Source: an uncultured Bacteroidales bacterium (GTDB lineage Bacteria > Bacteroidota > Bacteroidia > Bacteroidales > Bacteroidaceae). From it: a DNA stretch of 41,036 nucleotides. Both the position numbers and the translations under genes were made by a program. The stretch is taken from the NCBI GenBank assembly GCA_902799355.1, contig CADCAG010000022.1, positions 1 to 41,036 of the forward strand, read 5' to 3'. This document shows, piece by piece, positions 8,519 to 16,723 of the stretch (position 1 is its first letter; each line of letters begins with the position of its first letter). The notes under the pieces were generated by a model. The model worked only from the letters and a program-made list of their open reading frames with translations, was not told the DNA's origin and did not search any database.

Positions 8519-9721
8519 ATGAAAAGAGTAGTTTGCCACATATTTCTATTATTCCTGTTACTTGTAACAGGTTCCACAGTATTATGGGCTGAAGAGCAGT
8601 TGCCGCAAAAGCTACAGAAGCTGACTGACGAAGCCTACCGCTGTTATAGTGCACGCGAGACGGAGAATTTCTTTGAGTCCATCAAGCGAGTTAAGGATGC
8701 CACGGAGTTCTCTGACTATCAGGAGACCTACTATCGTGCGTGCAGCTATGAGGCTATCTACATGTTTGAATATGTCGACCGCCAGAAAGGCGTCGAACTG
8801 TCGCATGCCATTTATCATCATGCAAAAGATAACAGCAGCGATGTCGGCATGTATTTCGCTACTTTTACGTTGGGCACCATCCGCGAGCAATCGGGCAATA
8901 AGGGACTTGCCGAGAAGAGTTTTCTTCAGGCGCTGAAGTTGAAGGAGGAATGTCTGCCTGAAGAGAGTGCAGCGCCCTGTTACCTAGGACTTTGTGAGGT
9001 AGCGCTCCAAAGAAAAGACTACGAAGAGGTAAATGCTTATGCCCGTAAAGCGCTCGACGAGCCCAATATTATTCCTATGAACAAGATTACGGCATGGAGT
9101 TACAAATGCTTGGCACGATATAACCAAGGTGATAGTTTGGGATTCGAGGAGGCCTATAAGGAGCGTGCACAACTGATAGCAGAACATGGTGGTCAAGGTG
9201 GTTTATTTGGTGAACTCATCAACGTCTATCAGGCCAAGAACCGCAAACAATGGACACTGGCGCTGAAACGCACAGACAAGCTGATTCATCAGCAGAACAG
9301 GTGTGCACAAAAGGCAACTATCTACGAACAGATGGGCGACCTGAAACAAGCTCTCTATTGGCAGAAAAAAGCCCGCGAAGTGATAGACTCTATCCAGTCA
9401 TCAGAAGCACGTTTGCAAATGAACGAGTTCGGCGCAGAACTCTCGCTAACCTATGCTGAAAACGATGCCAAGGAACAGATTGAAGGCGAGGAGGTGGACG
9501 ACATGCACGGCAAGACGCTATTTGTCTATACCGACGGCATCAACGAGGCTGAGAACATCCATAAGGAGCAGTTTGGCGATGACCGTCTGAAAGCCCTGTT
9601 GCAGCAGGACTGGGGCGATGCCCGTCAGACGTCAGAACAAATACATAAGGCCGTAGAGGACTTTGTAGGCGGCGCTGAACCCAGCGACGACCTCACAAAG
9701 ATGTGCATCAAGATGAAGTAA
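8519..9721 (+). CDS. Exported TPR protein ending in a truncated RsbU/SpoIIE phosphatase tail
   Basis: 400 residues. A signal peptide (about 1-23, hydrophobic core then WAEE) is followed by a TPR-like helical repeat region to about 315. The last ~75 residues do not look like TPR. GKTLFVYTDGINEAEN, QFGDDRL and the terminal GGAEPSDDLT match the C-terminal end of PP2C-like SpoIIE/RsbU phosphatases. The N-terminal part of that domain (metal-binding DxxD and GDVSGHG-type motifs) and the transmembrane segment that normally separates periplasmic TPR from cytoplasmic phosphatase are missing. The join is near residues 317-323, where TPR-end sequence (AENDAKEQ) meets EGEEVDD. I infer an in-frame internal deletion that leaves an inactive, wholly periplasmic protein. 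The start is supported by the signal peptide and the promoter immediately upstream. Confidence 0.8.
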   Translation: MKRVVCHIFLLFLLLVTGSTVLWAEEQLPQKLQKLTDEAYRCYSARETENFFESIKRVKDATEFSDYQETYYRACSYEAIYMFEYVDRQKGVELSHAIYHHAKDNSSDVGMYFATFTLGTIREQSGNKGLAEKSFLQALKLKEECLPEESAAPCYLGLCEVALQRKDYEEVNAYARKALDEPNIIPMNKITAWSYKCLARYNQGDSLGFEEAYKERAQLIAEHGGQGGLFGELINVYQAKNRKQWTLALKRTDKLIHQQNRCAQKATIYEQMGDLKQALYWQKKAREVIDSIQSSEARLQMNEFGAELSLTYAENDAKEQIEGEEVDDMHGKTLFVYTDGINEAENIHKEQFGDDRLKALLQQDWGDARQTSEQIHKAVEDFVGGAEPSDDLTKMCIKMK

Positions 9722-9741
9722 GTAAGTCGTCAGGAACTTTT

Positions 9742-10680
9742 TTACAAATCCCATTCGTAACGGTCGAAGCAGATGGCACGGCCTCCAAAGCCTTCCTTCT
9801 GGAAGACTAGTGTTTCGTTAATAACATTCGTATTTCCCAATGCTGACGTGCCAAACTCGAAATACGGTAGATGGCGGTAGTCACTATTGATGATGCGGTC
9901 GTAGATGATGTCAATGGCACCTAACTGTTTCCCTAACGGACTGGCTGAGCTGTATTGAGCACGCGCCACCTGTGCACTGACATATATAACGATACCGGCA
10001 AGAATCTCTCCATCCTTTCGGGCTACGTAAAGGACGATATTCTCAGGAAATCGCGAGTGTAGCAATTCAATTTCAGACAACGTATGTACAGGCTTAGAAT
10101 TGTAGGTGCGTGCAAGGTTGTCGCAGAGCACTTCCCAGAAACCTGCATAGTCATTGCTGACCTCTACGGTAATGCCCGCTTCTACAGCACGTTTCAGAGC
10201 ACGACGACGCACACGCTCCCAACGGATAGCGTTATGTCGGATGATGACCGTTCCCAAGTCACGTTCCTGCAAGCGGACATCGCATGTACGTACCATGGCA
10301 TATAGATCCTCCTCAGCAGCCATCTGGTGATACATCCAAGGAATACACTTGTACAGCACGTGGCGGAAGCCCTGGATGCGAAGGTAGTCGTTCAGTTCAC
10401 GAAAGAGTTCAACAACTGCCGCTGCTGTCGTCTTGCTATCCATCACCAGTCCGCCATAGGTCAGCCCGCGGTGTGTACAGAATACCTCACCTTCAGTATT
10501 GGCAGGCATCAAGGCATAAAGGCGCCCTTGTAGATAGAACATTAATGAGTGATCGGCAAAACGGTCGCTATGATAGTCCATGTAGCTACGGTTGAAGAGG
10601 AACGTGCCATTCTTCGACTGTGCCACAAACTGATTCCATTCGTCAGCCTTATCTGCTGTATATCGTATGATATCGAACAT
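9742..10680 (-). CDS. GNAT/FemAB-like acetyltransferase-fold protein
   Basis: 312 residues with no signal peptide or membrane segment. The pattern resembles the FemAB-like/GNAT_6 group: an N-terminal half with WNQFVAQSKNGTFLF, a basic helix near 155-170 (RWERVRRRALKRA), and a C-terminal half with IVLYVARKDGEILAGIVIYV and FEFGTSALGN. Such proteins occur near Bacteroidales surface-glycan genes and transfer acyl or aminoacyl groups; the substrate here is unknown. It is the last gene of the leftward cluster, 62 nt after the acyltransferase, with no recognisable promoter in that gap. Confidence 0.7.
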   Translation of the reverse strand: MFDIIRYTADKADEWNQFVAQSKNGTFLFNRSYMDYHSDRFADHSLMFYLQGRLYALMPANTEGEVFCTHRGLTYGGLVMDSKTTAAAVVELFRELNDYLRIQGFRHVLYKCIPWMYHQMAAEEDLYAMVRTCDVRLQERDLGTVIIRHNAIRWERVRRRALKRAVEAGITVEVSNDYAGFWEVLCDNLARTYNSKPVHTLSEIELLHSRFPENIVLYVARKDGEILAGIVIYVSAQVARAQYSSASPLGKQLGAIDIIYDRIINSDYRHLPYFEFGTSALGNTNVINETLVFQKEGFGGRAICFDRYEWDL

Positions 10681-10742
10681 TACTTGATGAACTCTATGAA
10701 TTCCTTATATTTTAAATAAATAACGCTATACTAGCTCAATTA

Positions 10743-11768
10743 TTATATCTTGCACCATGCCTTCAGACGAGCATTGACGGGATTGACGAAGAAACGGTGC
10801 GTCAGCCAGCTGACCAGAATGACAACACCCAGACAAGCTATGAGCATCACTGGATAAGGCAGCACAACGTCATACTTCGACGCATTGTTCAGCAAGATGG
10901 CAAAGAGCAAATGGTGTAACAGATAGGTATCGAGCGTAAGACCTCCAAGCCACACCATGGTGCGTGTCTTCAGAAAACAGCTAAGCCACCCGCCATACTG
11001 GTCACCCTGCATGAATATCAGCACGACGGGTATCAGTACGAACCAATGAATGAGTGCCACATGCCACCGCTCATGGAGGGGATAGAGCACGATGGTCAGC
11101 ACCACCAGCACGGCCAATAGCAATTCTACAGAAGTGGGTCTGCGTAGCCGTCCCCATGCGGGATGTAACTCATAAAGGCGCCAGATCATCATGCCCCAGA
11201 TGAAGTCGAGCATTCTGACGGGTGGGAAGATATACAGCCAGTAGTTTAGGTCGTCAGTCTGCACGAACGACACATAGCCCACATAGCCTGTCAAAAGCAG
11301 GATGGCCGTACGACCCAACGCCTTGTCTCCCATCTTCCCTATCCAACGATATAAGAACGGGAAAAGCAGGAGAAAAAGTAACAGGTCGGAGAGATACCAT
11401 GAGACGCCATTCATAGAGAAATAATAGTTCGCATCAGGTATCCAGCTCTGTAGCAATAGGGCATTAGGCAGGATGGAGAGGTAGTCGGTGGAGGTCAGCG
11501 TGTTATGCCGGATGAGCAATATCGACACCAGGCACAACAGATGAAGGGGATAGAACTTAAAGAAACGTCGCAGCAGATAAGAACCAAAGCGGAAGCTACC
11601 GTTCCTGATTTTCGGCCCATAGCTTCTCGACATCACCACACCCGTCATCAGCATGAAGAACATGGGACCGACACCGGTGCTATGACCTTCAATCCCTGCA
11701 TATGAGAAATGCGCCAACATAACAGTTAGCGAAAACACGATACGCAGGGATTGAAGGGTCTCTATCAT
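10743..11768 (-). CDS. Membrane acyltransferase, OafA/YrhL (acyltransferase_3) family
   Basis: About 341 residues with roughly ten hydrophobic segments. The N-terminal pattern LQSLRIVFSLTVMLAHF carries the family's early helix with its conserved histidine, and FFMLMTGVVMSRSY follows. Family members O-acetylate or succinylate extracytoplasmic glycans. The start is ambiguous by one codon: a GTG at 11771 touches the purT stop (TAA at 11774-11772) and an ATG follows at 11768; I chose the ATG. The adjacency to purT implies coupled translation. Its function probably relates to the surface-sugar genes nearby (rfbB and the GNAT protein), not to purine synthesis. Confidence 0.85.
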   Translation of the reverse strand: MIETLQSLRIVFSLTVMLAHFSYAGIEGHSTGVGPMFFMLMTGVVMSRSYGPKIRNGSFRFGSYLLRRFFKFYPLHLLCLVSILLIRHNTLTSTDYLSILPNALLLQSWIPDANYYFSMNGVSWYLSDLLLFLLLFPFLYRWIGKMGDKALGRTAILLLTGYVGYVSFVQTDDLNYWLYIFPPVRMLDFIWGMMIWRLYELHPAWGRLRRPTSVELLLAVLVVLTIVLYPLHERWHVALIHWFVLIPVVLIFMQGDQYGGWLSCFLKTRTMVWLGGLTLDTYLLHHLLFAILLNNASKYDVVLPYPVMLIACLGVVILVSWLTHRFFVNPVNARLKAWCKI

Positions 11769-11771
11769 CAC

Positions 11772-12977
11772 TTAATGCTCAAACTTGGTATAGGGGTCAG
11801 TACCCAGCACGGTCTTTGCCAGGCGCTTAGCCTTGTCGCGCAGTGCATTAACATCGTCGCCTACCTCACCATAGCAGAGGACAACACCCATACGGCGACC
11901 CTTGTGAGCTTCGGGCTTACCGAAGATGCGAACACGAGTACGATCCTCTTTAAGAGCATCGACGAAGTTATAATCAAGCAGTGAACGATCAACAGGTGTC
12001 TTAGCCTCTGTCGGTGAAAGGATAACAGCCGATGCACCTGCATGCTCCAGATGGATACCAGCAATAGGCAAGCCCAGTACGGCACGCAGATGAAGCTCGA
12101 ACTCAGAGAGGTTAGTGGTGTGACCAAGTGTTACCATACCCGTATCATGAGGACGTGGAGAGAGCTCAGAGAAGATGACCTCGCCCTGCTTGGTCAGGAA
12201 GAACTCAACACCCCAGATGCCAGCACCCGTCAGTGCCTTCGTCACCTTGTCAGCCATGAACTGTGCCTGCTTCAGAGCCTCATCGCTAATCTTATAAGGT
12301 TGCCAAGACTCACGGTAGTCGCCAGCCTTCTGCACATGTCCGATAGGGGGACAGAACAGCGTGGGCCAGCCATGCTGCTGGGTAACGGTGAGCAGGGTGA
12401 ACTCAGAATCGAAGTCGATGAATTCCTCGATAATCACCTCTTTGACATCACCACGAGAGCCCTCCATAGCTTCCTTGAAGGCCTGCTCCAGCTCACCATC
12501 ATTGTGGACATAGCTCTGACCATGACCAGACGATGACATCAGAGGCTTCACTACACAGGGGAAACCAATCTCGTCGGCAGCCTTCTTGAACTCGTCGAAG
12601 GTCTTGGCATAGAAGTACTTGGCGGTACGCAAGCCGAGTTCCTTAGCAGCCAGGTCGCGGATGGCACGACGGTTCATGGTGAAGTTGACGGCACGGGCAG
12701 AGGGTACTACCTGGATGCCCTGCTCCTCAAACTTAAACAAGCGCTCCGTACGGATGGCCTCAATCTCAGGCACGATGATGTCGGGCTGGTGCTTCTTGAC
12801 GACAGCCTCGAGGGCGTCACCGTCCAACATCGAGAATACCTCACGCTCGTCAGCCACCTGCATAGCAGGGGCATTGTCGTAGCGGTCGCAAGCGATGACA
12901 TACTGGCCAGCACGCATGGCGGCAATAACGAACTCCTTGCCCAGTTCTCCTGAGCCTAAAAGCAAAATCTTTTTCAT
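11772..12977 (-). CDS. purT: Formate-dependent phosphoribosylglycinamide formyltransferase (GAR transformylase 2)
   Basis: A 401-residue ATP-grasp enzyme that makes formyl-GAR from GAR, formate and ATP in purine synthesis, independently of formyl-tetrahydrofolate. The N-terminal nucleotide-binding motif is [11 protein letters not shown] (5-15). The PurT-typical [15 protein letters not shown] follows at about 30-45, then ATP-grasp blocks including [13 protein letters not shown] and [26 protein letters not shown]. The length is standard. Its ATG shares one base with the rfbB stop (TAATG at 12979-12975), so it is translationally coupled to rfbB although the pathways are unrelated. Confidence 0.95.
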   Translation of the reverse strand: MKKILLLGSGELGKEFVIAAMRAGQYVIACDRYDNAPAMQVADEREVFSMLDGDALEAVVKKHQPDIIVPEIEAIRTERLFKFEEQGIQVVPSARAVNFTMNRRAIRDLAAKELGLRTAKYFYAKTFDEFKKAADEIGFPCVVKPLMSSSGHGQSYVHNDGELEQAFKEAMEGSRGDVKEVIIEEFIDFDSEFTLLTVTQQHGWPTLFCPPIGHVQKAGDYRESWQPYKISDEALKQAQFMADKVTKALTGAGIWGVEFFLTKQGEVIFSELSPRPHDTGMVTLGHTTNLSEFELHLRAVLGLPIAGIHLEHAGASAVILSPTEAKTPVDRSLLDYNFVDALKEDRTRVRIFGKPEAHKGRRMGVVLCYGEVGDDVNALRDKAKRLAKTVLGTDPYTKFEH

Positions 12978-14113
12978 TATCTGTTAGAATACATTTTCTC
13001 GTAATACTTCTGATAGTCTCCTGAGGTGACGTTGTCAAGCCACTCCTGGTTGTCAAGATACCAACGGACAGTCTTCTCGATACCCTCCTCGAACTGCAGT
13101 GAGGGTTCCCAACCCAGCTCACGCTGCAGTTTCGACGAATCGATAGCATAGCGCAGGTCATGACCAGCACGGTCCGTAACGAAGGTGATGAGATCCATGT
13201 CCTCGCCCTCTTTGCGACCCAGCAGACGGTCGACAGTCTTGATGACCACCTTGATAATATCGATGTTCTTCCATTCGTTGAAACCACCGATATTATAAGT
13301 ATCAGCAATCTTACCTTCGTGGAAGATAAGGTCGATGGCACGGGCATGGTCCTCAACGAACAACCAGTCGCGCACATTCTCACCCTTACCGTAGACGGGT
13401 AGTGGCTTGCGATGACGGATATTGTTGATAAACAACGGTATCAGCTTTTCAGGGAACTGATAGGGGCCATAGTTGTTGGAACAGTTGGTGACAACAATAG
13501 GCATGCCATAGGTGTCGTGGAAGGCACGTACAAAGTGGTCGCTTGATGCCTTGGATGCACTGTATGGAGAATGAGGATTGTACTTGGTAGTCTCCAGGAA
13601 GAACTTGTCACCATAAGCCAGATGATGCTCAGCTGAAGAGGCCGTCGTGGTGAAAGGAGGCTCGATACCTTCAGGATGAGTCAGCTCCAAAGCACCATAC
13701 ACCTCGTCGGTAGAAATATGGTAGAAACGCTTGCCCTCATACTTCTCAGGCAGTGACTCCCAATAGAGCTTAGCAGCCTGCAGCAGCGACAGCGTACCCA
13801 TCACGTTGGTCTGGGCAAAGGTGAAGGGATCCTTGATGGAACGGTCCACATGACTCTCGGCAGCCAAGTGAATGATACCATCGACCTTTTTGTCCTGCAT
13901 CAGCTTGTAAAAGGCATCAAAGTCACAGATGTCCATCTTTACAAACTCGTAGTTGGGTTTGTCCTCGATATCCTTCAGGTTAGCGAGGTTGCCAGCATAC
14001 GTCAACTTGTCGAGGTTGATGATGTGATACTCGGGATACTTGTTCACAAACAGGCGCACCACATGGCTTCCAATAAAGCCTGCGCCACCAGTAATAACAA
14101 TCGTTCTCTTCAT
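12977..14113 (-). CDS. rfbB: dTDP-glucose 4,6-dehydratase
   Basis: A 378-residue short-chain dehydrogenase/reductase that converts dTDP-glucose to dTDP-4-keto-6-deoxyglucose for rhamnose and other deoxysugars. The Rossmann motif GGAGFIG is at 9-15, the catalytic STDE has T135-D136-E137, and YxxxK is Y184-K188. Between STDEVYG and YSASK it carries about 20 more residues than E. coli RfbB, which accounts for the extra length. No rfbA, rfbC or rfbD is in the window, so dTDP-sugar synthesis must be completed elsewhere. The start follows a short tandem repeat spacer. Confidence 0.94.
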   Translation of the reverse strand: MKRTIVITGGAGFIGSHVVRLFVNKYPEYHIINLDKLTYAGNLANLKDIEDKPNYEFVKMDICDFDAFYKLMQDKKVDGIIHLAAESHVDRSIKDPFTFAQTNVMGTLSLLQAAKLYWESLPEKYEGKRFYHISTDEVYGALELTHPEGIEPPFTTTASSAEHHLAYGDKFFLETTKYNPHSPYSASKASSDHFVRAFHDTYGMPIVVTNCSNNYGPYQFPEKLIPLFINNIRHRKPLPVYGKGENVRDWLFVEDHARAIDLIFHEGKIADTYNIGGFNEWKNIDIIKVVIKTVDRLLGRKEGEDMDLITFVTDRAGHDLRYAIDSSKLQRELGWEPSLQFEEGIEKTVRWYLDNQEWLDNVTSGDYQKYYEKMYSNR

Positions 14114-14116
14114 ATT

Positions 14117-14132
14117 ATTTCGTTGTTTCGTT
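14117..14132 (-). repeat. Tandem 8-mer spacer repeat upstream of rfbB
   Basis: On the minus strand two adjacent 8-mers (AACGAAAC, AACGAAAT) are followed by AATATG, which holds the rfbB start. The array overlaps the stop codon of the upstream phosphoesterase gene (14133-14131). The unit resembles the one before recA (CGAAATAA). Confidence 0.6.
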
Positions 14133-14622
14133 ATCTTCCTAATGTTATAACTTCGCAGTCGCTGAATTTATTGCCCTCAACGGTCAGCCTTATCAGCGTG
14201 CGCTCCTTATGCCACCCTTGCAAGCCAGCAGCACCAGGATTGATATGCAACATGTTCAGCGTCTTATCAAACTTCACCTTTAGAATATGTGAATGACCTG
14301 CAATGAACAGTTGGGGCGGATTGGCATACAGCTGACCACGAACGGAGTAGTCGTAGTTTCCTGGGTAGCCACCGATATGCTTCATCAGCACCTCCACATC
14401 TTCGCATTTCCAGCGCAGTATTTCTGGATACATCAATCGGAGGTCACCACCATCACAGTTACCACAGACGGCGCGCAACGGGCGGAATGAAGCCAGTTTC
14501 TCTGCTACCTCCAATGAACCGATATCGCCCGCATGCCATATCTCGTCACACGGTTCGAAGTAGTGCAAGTATTTCTCATCCCAATAGCTGTGGGTATCGC
14601 TGATGATGCCTATCTTCTTCAT
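14131..14622 (-). CDS. YfcE/MJ0936-type metallophosphoesterase
   Basis: A 163-residue calcineurin-like phosphodiesterase. All metal-ligand motifs are present in order: SDTH near residue 8, HAGDIGS near 31-37, GNCD near 53-57 and the C-terminal GHSH near 114-117. Relatives hydrolyse phosphodiesters such as bis-pNPP; the natural substrate is generally unknown. Its ATG overlaps the stop of the upstream cytidylate-kinase-like gene by 4 nt (14619-14622), so the two are translationally coupled. Confidence 0.9.
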   Translation of the reverse strand: MKKIGIISDTHSYWDEKYLHYFEPCDEIWHAGDIGSLEVAEKLASFRPLRAVCGNCDGGDLRLMYPEILRWKCEDVEVLMKHIGGYPGNYDYSVRGQLYANPPQLFIAGHSHILKVKFDKTLNMLHINPGAAGLQGWHKERTLIRLTVEGNKFSDCEVITLGR

Positions 14623-15245
14623 AGTCCTAAGCGTTTACGAATGAAATCGGCTATTAGTTTCTCGGTCTCTACTAGTCCTAATAGACTGGAATCTACACAT
14701 AGATCATAGCTTTCTGCAGCCCCCCACTTTTTACCAGTATAATAGTTATAGTAAGAAGCACGCTTCTCCTCAGCATCGAGGATATAGCGCTTAGCTTGCT
14801 GAGGCGTCATCGGACGCTGCACCAACAGTTTATCAATACGACTGCGCATAGAAGCGGTGATAAATACCGTCACTACGTTAGGCATGTCACGTAGCACATA
14901 GTCGGCACAACGTCCCACAAAGACACTATTACATTCTTCAGCAGCCTTGCGGATGGCATCGCTTTGGAACTGGAACAGGCTCTCCTGTGAGAAGTTCGAC
15001 TTATAGAGATTCGCACCACTCAGATGTGTCGCCTGCACATTCAACAGACTACGTAGGAATCCCTTCTTCTCGTCGTTCTGCTCGAAGAATTTCTCGCTGA
15101 ATCCGCTCTCCTTGGCAGCAAGATTCAGCAGTTCACGGTCATAGTACTTGGCATTAAAGTCCATAGCCAACATACGGGCGATGTCATGGCCTCCACTACC
15201 CAACTGTCGACCTACACAGATGATGATGTTCTTCTTGTCGTCCAT
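14619..15245 (-). CDS. Cytidylate kinase-like family protein
   Basis: A 208-residue P-loop protein of the cytidylate kinase-like family, distinct from canonical Cmk. The N-terminal phosphate-binding segment is GRQLGSGGHDIARMLA (12-27), followed by YYDRELLNLAA. An FVGRCADYVLRD block lies near residues 108-120, and a basic LID-like stretch with PMTPQQAKRYI follows. Members are widespread in Bacteroidetes and Firmicutes, with substrate usually undetermined. The ATG at 15245 directly follows an A-rich tandem repeat that extends from the 3' end of the MATE gene. Confidence 0.85.
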   Translation of the reverse strand: MDDKKNIIICVGRQLGSGGHDIARMLAMDFNAKYYDRELLNLAAKESGFSEKFFEQNDEKKGFLRSLLNVQATHLSGANLYKSNFSQESLFQFQSDAIRKAAEECNSVFVGRCADYVLRDMPNVVTVFITASMRSRIDKLLVQRPMTPQQAKRYILDAEEKRASYYNYYTGKKWGAAESYDLCVDSSLLGLVETEKLIADFIRKRLGL

Positions 15246-15255
15246 TATTTCTTAA

Positions 15256-16608
15256 TTATTCACTTTTCACTTTTAACTTCTTCATATACCACCACAATAT
15301 CGGGAGCGTCATTGCGAATGCGCAGAAGTCGCTAACAGGCATGGCATACCAAACACCATCCAACTTCCAAAACAAGGGGAATATAAATGCCATCGGCAAC
15401 AGCATAAACAGCTGGCGCGACAGCGACAGAAAGATAGATATCTTCACCTTACCGATACACTGGAAGAAGTTGGTAATAACAGCCTGTGAGCCCACCACGA
15501 AGAACACCAGCATATCTATCTTGATACCCTGGGCTGCCAGCTGCATCAGCGTCTCGTCAGTGGTAAAGATACGAGCTATCTCGCGAGGGAAGAGCATCGA
15601 CAGTGCCCATCCCACCAGCAAAATACCAGTAGCACAGCCAATGGCGATGAACATACAGCGGAACATTCTATCGTATTTCTCAGCACCGTAGTTATACCCG
15701 ACAATAGGTTGCATGCCCTGACAGGTGCCCATCACAAACATGAAGAACATCATGACCACCGAGTTTGCAATCGAATAGGCTCCTACTGCCATATCGCCAC
15801 CATAATGCACAAACTGGTTGTTCATGAAGATAACGATAACACACGATGTAGTCTGCATCAAGAACGGTGAGACACCAATAGCAATGATGTTACTCACCAG
15901 GTCTTTCTTCAGTTTATAGATACCCCACTTCAGATGTAAGATCTCCTTCTTATCACTAAACAGCCACATCTGCCAGCAGAGTGCCAGTGACTGCGACACA
16001 ACAGTAGCCAAGGCGGCACCACGAATGCCCCAGCGGAACCACCATACGAAGGCAATGACCAGGGCAATGTTACACGCCACCGTAAACAGTGTGGCATACA
16101 TCGCATGGCGTGGTTTTCCTGCTGCACGTAGCACGGCATTCATACCGAAATACATATGTGTCACGACGTTACCGATAAGGATAACCTGCATGAATTCGCG
16201 AGCATAGGGCAGCGTGACTTCTGACGCGCCAAAGAAGTACAGAATGGGATCCAGGAAGATGAGACACACCGCCATGAACAGCGTACCAATAATCAAGTTG
16301 AGTGTCACAGTATTACCCAACAGTTGCTGCGCACGCTTGTAGTTGCGCTGTCCCAAATTCACAGAGATACATGTCGAAGAGCCCACACCGACTGCAGCGC
16401 CAAAGGCGGCGCTGAGGTTCATGAAGGGGAAGGTGATGCCAAGACCGGCAATAGCCTCCGGACCTACTACCTGTCCGATGAAGGCACGATCAATGATATT
16501 ATATAGCGAAGAGGCCGTCATGGCCACAATAGCGGGCATAGCATACTGCATGAGCAGCTGCCCAACAGGCTTCGTTCCTAATTCAAGTGTTGCTTGTTTG
16601 TTGTCCAT
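15256..16608 (-). CDS. MATE family efflux transporter
   Basis: 450 residues with about twelve transmembrane helices in two repeats. The N-terminal block LGTKPVGQLLMQYAMPAIVAMTASSLYNIIDRAFIGQ is typical of the DinF/MepA-like MATE branch, which exports organic cations or drugs using H+ or Na+. An in-frame upstream ATG at 16686 would add 26 residues, but a good promoter (16623-16654) lies inside that extension, so the ATG at 16608 is preferred. The last codons (KLKVKSE) are encoded by a heptamer repeat. It is the first gene of the leftward cluster reaching to 9742. Confidence 0.92.
   Translation of the reverse strand: MDNKQATLELGTKPVGQLLMQYAMPAIVAMTASSLYNIIDRAFIGQVVGPEAIAGLGITFPFMNLSAAFGAAVGVGSSTCISVNLGQRNYKRAQQLLGNTVTLNLIIGTLFMAVCLIFLDPILYFFGASEVTLPYAREFMQVILIGNVVTHMYFGMNAVLRAAGKPRHAMYATLFTVACNIALVIAFVWWFRWGIRGAALATVVSQSLALCWQMWLFSDKKEILHLKWGIYKLKKDLVSNIIAIGVSPFLMQTTSCVIVIFMNNQFVHYGGDMAVGAYSIANSVVMMFFMFVMGTCQGMQPIVGYNYGAEKYDRMFRCMFIAIGCATGILLVGWALSMLFPREIARIFTTDETLMQLAAQGIKIDMLVFFVVGSQAVITNFFQCIGKVKISIFLSLSRQLFMLLPMAFIFPLFWKLDGVWYAMPVSDFCAFAMTLPILWWYMKKLKVKSE
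15260..15273 (-). repeat. Heptamer repeat at the end of the MATE gene
   Basis: Two exact copies of AAAGTGA on the minus strand encode the end of the MATE protein and lead into a degenerate A-rich stretch ending at the ATG (15245) of the next gene. The same AAAGTGA-like unit occurs at the subtilase-xseA junction. Confidence 0.6.
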
Positions 16609-16622
16609 ATATAAATAATGTG

Positions 16623-16654
16623 CAAAATTACTGCTATTTCTTCGAATAGCCAAA
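16623..16654 (-). promoter_or_regulatory. Promoter of the MATE-to-GNAT operon
   Basis: Minus-strand -7 box TAATTTTG (16630-16623) and -33 box TTTG (16654-16651), spacer 20 bp. The box is 14 nt from the chosen ATG (16608). No other consensus promoter was found down to 9742, so it may drive all seven leftward genes. Confidence 0.75.
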
Positions 16655-16670
16655 ATTATCTTCATTTTTC

Positions 16671-16701
16671 TTTGTATTTTGCTCACTTATTCGTAACTTT
16701 G
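16671..16701 (+). promoter_or_regulatory. Promoter of the subtilase-xseA-xseB operon
   Basis: A -33 TTTG (16671-16674) and a -7 TAACTTTG (16694-16701), spacer 19 bp, 22 nt before the ATG at 16724. It is divergent from the MATE promoter, with the -33 boxes 16 bp apart. Confidence 0.8.
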
Positions 16702-16723
16702 CATTCCCCTAAACGACTACTTT

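Noticed and set aside
9722-9741. T-run between the TPR gene and the GNAT gene as a terminator
   Set aside because: No hairpin of useful length precedes the T-run on either strand.
16609-16686. 26-residue N-terminal extension of the MATE transporter
   Set aside because: A consensus promoter (16623-16654) lies within it, and family similarity begins after the ATG at 16608.
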